Assembly: GCF_016213215.1 (NCBI RefSeq) | Contig: NZ_JACRAW010000098.1 | Span: 1 to 64,000 of the forward strand | Reading direction: 5' to 3' | From: Bradyrhizobium sp. | Lineage (GTDB): Bacteria > Pseudomonadota > Alphaproteobacteria > Rhizobiales > Xanthobacteraceae | Length of the DNA: 64,000 nucleotides | In this document: positions 57,650 to 64,000 of the stretch, piece after piece | Layout: each line of letters begins with the position of its first letter | Position numbering within the stretch: position 1 is the first letter of the stretch | Translations under genes and position numbers: made by a program | Notes under the pieces: model-generated | Databases searched by the model: none | Seen by the model: the letters and a program-made list of their open reading frames with translations, nothing else | Told to the model about the DNA's origin: nothing

Positions 57650-58156
57650 ATGAAGAGGACCACTCGTCCAAGTCGCCGTGCGATGCTCGCAGGGCTTGCC
57701 GCATTCGCTTGCACGGGCGCCGAAGCTACGCCCGTCAAGCTGCCGGCACCGGGACCGCGCGATACTTGCCCGGTCTGTGGCATGTTCGTCGCCCCCTATC
57801 GCTACTGGATCGCTACCGTACTCTTCAAGGACGGCCAATCGGTGCACTTCGACGGCGCCAAGGATCTCTACAAATACCTGACCGACATGGCGAGATGGGC
57901 GGGTGGGCGCAAAGCGCCCGAGATCGCAACGATCGGTGTCACCTCCTACTACGACACGGCGATGATTGATGCTGCGAACGCAGTCTACGTCATCGGATCC
58001 GACGTGCTGGGCCCGATGGGCCACGAACTTGTGCCTCACGAGACGACAGAGGATGCCGAAGAATTCCTGCGCGACCACAAGGGCAAGCGCATGGTGAAGG
58101 CTTCCGACATAACGGCGACGCTGCTCGCCGCCCTGGATGATGGTCGATTCGAATGA
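57650..58156 (+). CDS. NosL-like copper-binding accessory protein 2
   Basis: RRAMLAGLAAFACTGAEATPVKLPAPGPRDTCPVCGMFVAPYRYWIATVLFKDGQSVHFDGAKDLYKYLTDM. Confidence 0.87.
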   Translation: MKRTTRPSRRAMLAGLAAFACTGAEATPVKLPAPGPRDTCPVCGMFVAPYRYWIATVLFKDGQSVHFDGAKDLYKYLTDMARWAGGRKAPEIATIGVTSYYDTAMIDAANAVYVIGSDVLGPMGHELVPHETTEDAEEFLRDHKGKRMVKASDITATLLAALDDGRFE

Positions 58157-58461
58157 AACCGCGCGGCTCGACTTTGGCCTTGGTGGTTTGGGGCGGACTT
58201 GCGCTTGCATTCGCCGGATGCCTCGCGGGAGCCGCGTGCGGCCAATGCAACGATGCTACCACCCGCGAACTCGCCTCGCATCTCGCACTGACGGATATCA
58301 CGCTTCTGAACGAGGCCCGCTATACCCGCAATCCGGCCCTTGCTGATCTCCATTCCGCCTTCCAGGACGGACCGGGAAGTCTCGACCACTTCCCCGCGGG
58401 ATCCATCCTGGCTCCGTCACGTACCGGTCCCGGCTGCAGGCTGGAGGTGATTGATCCGTGA
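58153..58461 (+). CDS. Hypothetical membrane/lipoprotein-like protein
   Basis: MKPRGSTLALVVWGGLALAFAGCLAGAACGQCNDATTRELASHLALTDITLLNEARYTRNPALADLHSAFQDGPGSLDHFPAGSIL; ATGA overlap on 5' side. Confidence 0.75.
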   Translation: MKPRGSTLALVVWGGLALAFAGCLAGAACGQCNDATTRELASHLALTDITLLNEARYTRNPALADLHSAFQDGPGSLDHFPAGSILAPSRTGPGCRLEVIDP

Positions 58462-59582
58462 CTGCGCTTTCCCGAACCCGGTACTTCCTCGACTTCGCCG
58501 TTTCCTCGCTGTTGCGCCGCAGGTGGCGAACCCTCAGCCTCATCCTCGTCTATTCGTGCATCGTCGCCCTTCTCGGCTCGGTCCTTCTCTTCGGGACCGC
58601 GCTTCGCCGCGAAGCGGCGACCCAGCTTTCAACCGGCCCGGATATCGTGGTTCAGTCAATGATCATGGGCCGCCACGACATGCTCCGCGCAGCCGATCTA
58701 GACGCCTTGAGGGGGCTTCGCGGGCTGAGGCGGGGCGAAGCTCGCCTCTGGGGCTATCTCTACGACAGCTCCGCCGCAGCCAACTACACGCTGATGGCAA
58801 ATGCCGACACCGCACCTGGCGAGGCGCTAGTAGGTGAAGGCGTTGCGAGGGCGAGAAAGCTCGAGCCCGGCAAGCTCCTCTTCCTCGTATCCCCGGCGGG
58901 CAAGTTCCTGAAAGTCAGGGTCAAGTCGGTCATCGCCCCAAAGTCCGCCCTGATCTCTTCCGATCTGGTACTCCTGAATGAAGCCGACCTGCGTGCGTTC
59001 TTCTCCGTTGCTCCCGACCTCTACACTGATCTGGCGCTCTTCGTGGCGAACCCGCGCGAGGTGGCGACGATCGCCCAAAAGGGCGCCATCCGTCTGCCGG
59101 GCCGCCGCTTCGTCACGCGCGAGGACCTCACCCGATCGTACGAGTCCCTCTTCAGTTGGCGCGAGGGGCTGGTTTTGGTGATCCTCGCTGGCGCGGTGAT
59201 TGCCTTCGCGATCTTCGCCTTCGACAAGGCGTCCGGCCTTTCCAGCGAAGAGCGGCGCGAGATCGGCATCCTGAAGGCCGTCGGATGGGACACCTCGCAC
59301 ATCATTGCCCAGAAGCTGATCGAAGGCGGACTTGTCTCGGGCACGTCCTTTCTCATCGGCTTCATCCTTGCCTATGCCCACGTCTTCCTGTTCCGCGCGG
59401 TCCTCTTCGAGCCGGTGCTAACAGGCTGGTCCACACTCTATCCCCGCTTCCGCCTCACTCAGGAAATCGACGGGTTGCAGGTCACCTCGCTCGCGCTGCT
59501 CACGATCCTGCCCTACGTCGCGGCCATCCTGGTGCCCGTCTGGCGCACCGCTTCAGCCGACCCGGACGAGGTGATGCGATGA
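58458..59582 (+). CDS. FtsX/MacB-like ABC transporter permease (GTG start)
   Basis: SSLLRRRWRTLSLILVYSCIVALLGSVLLFGTALRREAATQL...ASGLSSEERREIGILKAVGWDTSHIIAQKLIEGGLVSGTSFLIGFILAY. Confidence 0.88.
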   Translation: MTALSRTRYFLDFAVSSLLRRRWRTLSLILVYSCIVALLGSVLLFGTALRREAATQLSTGPDIVVQSMIMGRHDMLRAADLDALRGLRGLRRGEARLWGYLYDSSAAANYTLMANADTAPGEALVGEGVARARKLEPGKLLFLVSPAGKFLKVRVKSVIAPKSALISSDLVLLNEADLRAFFSVAPDLYTDLALFVANPREVATIAQKGAIRLPGRRFVTREDLTRSYESLFSWREGLVLVILAGAVIAFAIFAFDKASGLSSEERREIGILKAVGWDTSHIIAQKLIEGGLVSGTSFLIGFILAYAHVFLFRAVLFEPVLTGWSTLYPRFRLTQEIDGLQVTSLALLTILPYVAAILVPVWRTASADPDEVMR

Positions 59583-60259
59583 TCGAGCTTTGCGCCGTCA
59601 CCAAGACCTACAACGCTGGCAGGCCGAACGAGGTGGTCGCCCTGGGGGCGACCGACCTTACGATTTCCGACAAAGCCCTGACCGTGTTCGCCGGCCCGAG
59701 CGGATCGGGCAAGACGACGCTCATCACGATCGTCGGCTGCCTGGCCCGTCCCACCTCGGGACGGGTCGTCCTGAACGGCGAAGCGGTCTCCGGCCTCCCG
59801 CAACGGTTCCTGACCGAGGTGCGTCGTCGCACCTTCGGATTCGTATTCCAGCGCTTCAATCTGGTGCGGGGAATTTCTGCGATCGAGAACGTGATGCTGC
59901 CCGCTTATCCGATCGGCACGCCGCATGCTCGTCTCAAGACCCGCGCGATGGAGCTGCTATCGAGCTTCGGCATGGCTCATCGGGCTCACTTCAATGTCGA
60001 GATCCTGTCGGGAGGCGAGGTGCAGCGCGTCGCCATCGCCCGCGCCCTCGTCAACGACCCGGAGGTCATCATTGCCGACGAGCCGACCGCCAGCCTCGAT
60101 GGTGAAAGAGTGGCGCATTTCCTGGCCATCGCAGCCGATCTCAAGGCGCGGGGAAAGACCGTTATCGTCACCAGCCACGACCCGCGTGTCACCGGTGCGG
60201 CCACTGTCGACCGCCTGGTGACGCTCGCCGACGGGCGGCCCGCGGATGCAACACCATGA
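59579..60259 (+). CDS. LolD/MacB-like ABC transporter ATP-binding protein
   Basis: MIELCAVTKTYNAGRPNEVVALGATDLTISDKALTVFAGPSGSGKTTLITIVGCLARPTSG...LSGGEVQRVAIARALVNDPEVIIADEPTASLDGERV. Confidence 0.92.
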   Translation: MIELCAVTKTYNAGRPNEVVALGATDLTISDKALTVFAGPSGSGKTTLITIVGCLARPTSGRVVLNGEAVSGLPQRFLTEVRRRTFGFVFQRFNLVRGISAIENVMLPAYPIGTPHARLKTRAMELLSSFGMAHRAHFNVEILSGGEVQRVAIARALVNDPEVIIADEPTASLDGERVAHFLAIAADLKARGKTVIVTSHDPRVTGAATVDRLVTLADGRPADATP

Positions 60260-61251
60260 TCGCGCATCCGCCCGTTCTTGCGCTGGTTCTGGCATCTACT
60301 CTCTCCGCGCTGGTGATGGTGCCGACCTTCGTTTTCGCGCTGAGACTGCTCGCGCGCTGGGACCCTTCCTCCGGAAACGAGGAGCAGCTCAAGCTCGAAA
60401 AGACGACCTATCTCGTCTCGACGCTCGTCGCCTTCGTTGCTGTCGTCGAACTGGCCTCGCTTGCCGCCTTCGCATTCAATGCCGACCGCATGGCGGTGCT
60501 TTTCGTCGGAGCGATGTGTGCCGTCGGCACGCTGAACGCCAGTTCCTACGGTTTCCCGACGCTCGTTGCCAAGATCGCAGTCTTTTTCGCCGCCTTCGTC
60601 TGGCTTGTCCTGGACCGGACCGACAACAAGGGCCGCGACTACCCCTTCATCTTGCAGAAGTACTGGGGAATCCTCCTCCTCGCCCTGCTGGTCGTGCTCG
60701 ATGCCGCCCTGCAGCTCGCCTATTTCCTCGATCTGAAGGCCTCCACCATCACCTCCTGCTGCGGCAAGCTGTTCGGCGATGCTGGATTGGGAGCGGGGGC
60801 CGAGCTTGCCGGCATCGAGCCCAGGCTCGCGCTCGTCCTCCTCTTCGGCGGATTGGCGATCACCATCGCATTGTCCTTCGGCACCGCCCGGTCCAGACTC
60901 ATGGGCCGTCTCCTTGGCCTTGCCAGTCCGGCCATGTTCGCGATCGCAATTGCCGGCGTGATATCGGTCATCTCGGTTCATGTTTACGAGCAGCCGCACC
61001 ACCATTGCCCCTTCTGCCTCCTGAAGAGGGAGTACGGATTTTTCGGCTTCCTGCTCTACATCCCGCTGTTTGCCGCCACCGGGTCGGGCATGGCCGCGGG
61101 CCTGCTGTCAGCACTACCTGCAAGACAGAGCCTGTCCGACGTCCTGCCACCGCTGCTGGGCAGGCTGAGCATCCTGACGATCTCCGGCTTCGCACTGTTC
61201 GGCGGCCTGTCGCTGTGGAAGATCATGGCGTCGCGGCTGACCTTGATGTGA
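60256..61251 (+). CDS. Polytopic membrane protein with paired Cys/His motifs (SCC; HHHCPFC)
   Basis: ...STITSCCGKLFGDAGLG...SVHVYEQPHHHCPFCLLKREYGFFGFLLY...; ATGA overlap with the ATPase gene. Confidence 0.8.
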   Translation: MIAHPPVLALVLASTLSALVMVPTFVFALRLLARWDPSSGNEEQLKLEKTTYLVSTLVAFVAVVELASLAAFAFNADRMAVLFVGAMCAVGTLNASSYGFPTLVAKIAVFFAAFVWLVLDRTDNKGRDYPFILQKYWGILLLALLVVLDAALQLAYFLDLKASTITSCCGKLFGDAGLGAGAELAGIEPRLALVLLFGGLAITIALSFGTARSRLMGRLLGLASPAMFAIAIAGVISVISVHVYEQPHHHCPFCLLKREYGFFGFLLYIPLFAATGSGMAAGLLSALPARQSLSDVLPPLLGRLSILTISGFALFGGLSLWKIMASRLTLM

Positions 61252-61326
61252 CGGCAGGGGCCACGGCCTCGACACCCACCGGTGCGGCCCAAACGGTTCG
61301 CGGCCGATCTCGGTCGCGACCGATGC

Positions 61327-61740
61327 TTACGGTAGCCGCCCGCCTTCGAGGCGAAATTGCCAGCCGGCGCCGGTTGTCGACTTCTCGAGACGGTCCCGCA
61401 CCCGCGCGTAGTCGATCTCGCCGCCACCACCCGGCGAGATGTCCTTGCGCGCGCCCGACCGTTTCCAGCCGCTCACCGTCTCCACCTCTACCGTCAAGGT
61501 CGGCGGCGGCAGCCCCCAGGATGTTTCCGTCGCCGCTTCGCGAAACACGACGGCATGTTCTGCTTCGACCAGACGCAACGACATCCGATAGACGAGTTTG
61601 CGCCCGCCGAGAAACCACTTGGCCTTGATGGCCTCGTTCTCGCCCTCGAGGCCGTCCTCGCCGTCCTCGGTGAGGCCCAAGCCAATTTCGGCAGCGCTGG
61701 TTTGAAGCTGTGCCTTCAGTTGCGACTTGTTCAATGCCAT
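61327..61740 (-). CDS. Hypothetical protein
   Basis: MALNKSQLKAQLQTSAAEIGLGLTEDGEDGLEGENEAIKAKWFLGGRKLVYRMSLRLVEAEHAVVFREAATETSWGLPPPTLTVEVETVSGWKRSG. Confidence 0.75.
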   Translation of the reverse strand: MALNKSQLKAQLQTSAAEIGLGLTEDGEDGLEGENEAIKAKWFLGGRKLVYRMSLRLVEAEHAVVFREAATETSWGLPPPTLTVEVETVSGWKRSGARKDISPGGGGEIDYARVRDRLEKSTTGAGWQFRLEGGRLP

Positions 61741-61923
61741 GGCGTGACCCTCACTGCCCGGCCTGCTCAAGGGGTTAGGCCCATCAATACCTATTCCGGC
61801 GCCCCCCGCATTGCGAGGGATCAACCGTGGTGGCGCACCGGCGTCTCATTCGAAGCCGCCGCTTTTCTTCTTGTGATGGCAGGCCCATAATCGCACGACG
61901 TTTCGACAGGATGCCCTGCACAC

Positions 61924-63420
61924 ATGTGTCCCGCGCTGACAACCCTCACACCACCGCACGTCGCGACTGAAGCCTTCACGGACGCGGGTGCGGCGGTCGA
62001 TCGCCTCGAAGAGATCTACGAGCGCAACACCCAATTCCTGCGCGACCGCTTCGAGGCCTATGCCAACGGCGAGGCGTTCACGACGCGCGTGCGCGCCACC
62101 TATCCGGTCGTACGTATCACGACCTCGAACTACGTCCGGCTCGATTCGCGCCTTTCCTACGGTTTTGTCGCAAGGCCCGGCGTGCATGAGACCAGCATCA
62201 CCCGGCCGGATCTTTTCCGGACCTATCTTACCGAGCAGATCGGGCTGTTGATCCAAAATCACGGCGTTGCGGTTGAAGTCGGCTTGTCGAACGAGCCGAT
62301 CCCCATTCATTTCGCCTATCGTCGGGACATCAACGTTGAATCGGCCGTCTCCGCCGGCTCCAGCCCGATCCTCAGGCGATCATTGCGGGATGTGTTCGAC
62401 ACGCCCGATCCCGCCATGATGGACGATGCGATCGCCGACGGCACGCTCGAGCTGCCGCCTGGAACGCCCGAGCCGCTCTCCCTGTTCCGTGCGACGCGCA
62501 TCGATTACTCGCTGCGCCGGCTCTATCACTACACCGGCACCGATCCGGAGCACTTCCAGAATTTCGTGATTTTCACGAACTACCAGTTCTACGTCGATGC
62601 ATTTGTGCAGTTGTGTCAGGAGCGGCTCGCCTCGGGTCAAATCGGTCCCGAAGCTTTCGTCGGCCCCGGCAATGTCGTGGTGCGCAGCGCCCGTCTTGGA
62701 GGCGGCACGCGTGGGGTTGGCCCCGAGCGCACTCCGCAGATGCCGGCTTTTCATCTCGTCCAGCCGGGCTATCGAGGCACTACCCTGATCAACATCGGGA
62801 CCGGTCCGTCGAATGCCCGCAACATCACCGACCATGTCGCCGTGCTGCGGCCGCATGCCTGGCTGATGCTGGGGCATTGCGCGGGCCTGAGAAGCACGCA
62901 GCGGCTTGGCGATTACGTCCTCGCCCATGGTTACGTACGCGAGGACCACGTGCTCGACCGCGAGCTGCCGCTCTGGGTGCCGATACCGGCACTGGCCGAG
63001 ATGCAGGTCGCACTCGAGGAGGCGGTCGGCGAAATCACCGGGCTCACGGGTTTCGAACTGAAGCACCTGATGCGCACCGGAACCGTTGCGAGCGTCGACA
63101 ACCGCAATTGGGAGATCGGGGGCCCCGCAATCATCCAACGCCTGTCGCAGTCGCGCGCCATCGCCCTCGACATGGAGTCGGCGGCGATCGCCGCCAACGG
63201 CTTTCGCTTCCGCGTTCCCTACGGCACCCTGCTGTGCGTATCGGACAAGCCTCTTCATGGCGAAATCAAGCTCGCCGGCATGGCCAGCGAATTCTATCGG
63301 CAGCGCGTCGGCCAGCATCTCCAGATCGGCCTGAACGCGCTCGAAAAGCTCAAGGACCAGGAATCCGAACGCCTGCATTCGCGCAAGCTGCGAAGTTTCG
63401 CCGAAGTGGCGTTTCAGTAG
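61924..63420 (+). CDS. amn: AMP nucleosidase
   Basis: ERNTQFLRDRFEAYANGEAFTTRVRATYPVVRITTSNYVRLDSRLSYGFVARPGVHETSITRPDLFRTYLTEQIGLLIQNHGVAVEVGLSNEPIPIHFAY. Confidence 0.92.
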   Translation: MCPALTTLTPPHVATEAFTDAGAAVDRLEEIYERNTQFLRDRFEAYANGEAFTTRVRATYPVVRITTSNYVRLDSRLSYGFVARPGVHETSITRPDLFRTYLTEQIGLLIQNHGVAVEVGLSNEPIPIHFAYRRDINVESAVSAGSSPILRRSLRDVFDTPDPAMMDDAIADGTLELPPGTPEPLSLFRATRIDYSLRRLYHYTGTDPEHFQNFVIFTNYQFYVDAFVQLCQERLASGQIGPEAFVGPGNVVVRSARLGGGTRGVGPERTPQMPAFHLVQPGYRGTTLINIGTGPSNARNITDHVAVLRPHAWLMLGHCAGLRSTQRLGDYVLAHGYVREDHVLDRELPLWVPIPALAEMQVALEEAVGEITGLTGFELKHLMRTGTVASVDNRNWEIGGPAIIQRLSQSRAIALDMESAAIAANGFRFRVPYGTLLCVSDKPLHGEIKLAGMASEFYRQRVGQHLQIGLNALEKLKDQESERLHSRKLRSFAEVAFQ

Positions 63421-63676
63421 ACCGGCCGCCGCGCCGTGATGGTCTCCCTGCGTCATCTTCCCCCTGTAAAGAGCGTCGATAATTGCGGATCCGATGACCG
63501 CCGACGAAAACCACCGCCGAAATGATCACCGCTTCTGCCGCGCGGTTCGCGAGTTCCACTTCACAAATCTCAACACATCACCGCCGCGCGATGGACAAGC
63601 CGCAACCGCGATTTCAGCGCAAAGGTGAACGAGGTTTGCAGTTCGATTCATGTTCAAAGGCACGGGGTTATCGATC

Positions 63677-64000
63677 ATGTTGAGTGCAGACGGCGACAAA
63701 CCGACCGGAAAGTCCGGGCAGCGGAACCGCAAGACCGGACAGCGGAGCCGCAAATCCGGCCAGCAGCAGAGCCCCAGTCCGGATGCATCGCAGGGCGCCA
63801 GCGCGGACCAACTGCAGAGCATCACCCCGGAGCCATCGCAGGGCGACCAGGCGCAGATCAGCGAACCGATGAGCGAGCAGATCAGCGCACCGACGGCCTC
63901 GGGTGAAAATACCCCGGCTGAGACGACGAACACCGAGGGCGCTCCAGTCGCCTTGGCCGCGCCGCCGGAAACCGTCCCGGTCAGCCTGCAGACCATCGCG
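63677..64000 (+). CDS. Partial CDS, low-complexity N-terminus, possibly phasin-family (runs off window)
   Basis: Manual translation MLSADGDKPTGKSGQRNRKTGQRSRKSGQQQSPSPDASQGASADQLQSITPEPSQ...APPETVPVSLQTIA; open to window end; shares 'VPVSLQ' with phasin-like proteins. Confidence 0.5.
   Translation, partial: MLSADGDKPTGKSGQRNRKTGQRSRKSGQQQSPSPDASQGASADQLQSITPEPSQGDQAQISEPMSEQISAPTASGENTPAETTNTEGAPVALAAPPETVPVSLQTIA

Overview
The window is GC-rich alphaproteobacterial chromosome. Family content, an Irr-type box and the dispersed repeats suggest Bradyrhizobium/Nitrobacteraceae; this assignment is inference and was not searched. Part 1 (about 1-22 kb) is mostly catabolic: acyl-CoA ligases, enoyl-CoA hydratases, SDRs, a thiolase, an acyl-CoA dehydrogenase, an amidase and tandem amidohydrolases. 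It also holds an mbfA-like ferritin/VIT gene with a perfect palindromic Irr-type box. A repeat-dense intergenic region (22.4-23.6 kb) contains a large RNA-like structured element. It is followed by a type I secretion ABC/HlyD pair and a peptide-type ABC transporter operon with an embedded amidase and a GatC/AtzG-like small ORF. Part 2, the most interesting part, is 37-61 kb. It contains a bufferin-type (DUF2282 / DUF692 MNIO / DUF2063 / DoxX) copper-metallophore RiPP operon, a divergent YgaP-like/ECF sigma/TlpA block, a second sigma factor with an NrsF (DUF1109) partner, a thioredoxin-CcdA-(NPCAPK)4 secreted Cys-repeat peptide operon, and a DUF2946/NosL/NosL/ABC/Cys-membrane-protein operon. 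By eye I found the same promoter-like motif GTAAC(C/T)-N16-CGAA upstream of four of these units (38639-38664 -, 38868-38894 +, 53878-53904 -, 56223-56248 -). This matches, from memory, the Caulobacter SigF promoter, and suggests one regulon linking the bufferin operon to the NPCAPK peptide system. A frameshifted pseudogene duplicate of nrtS and several families of dispersed palindromic repeats were also found.
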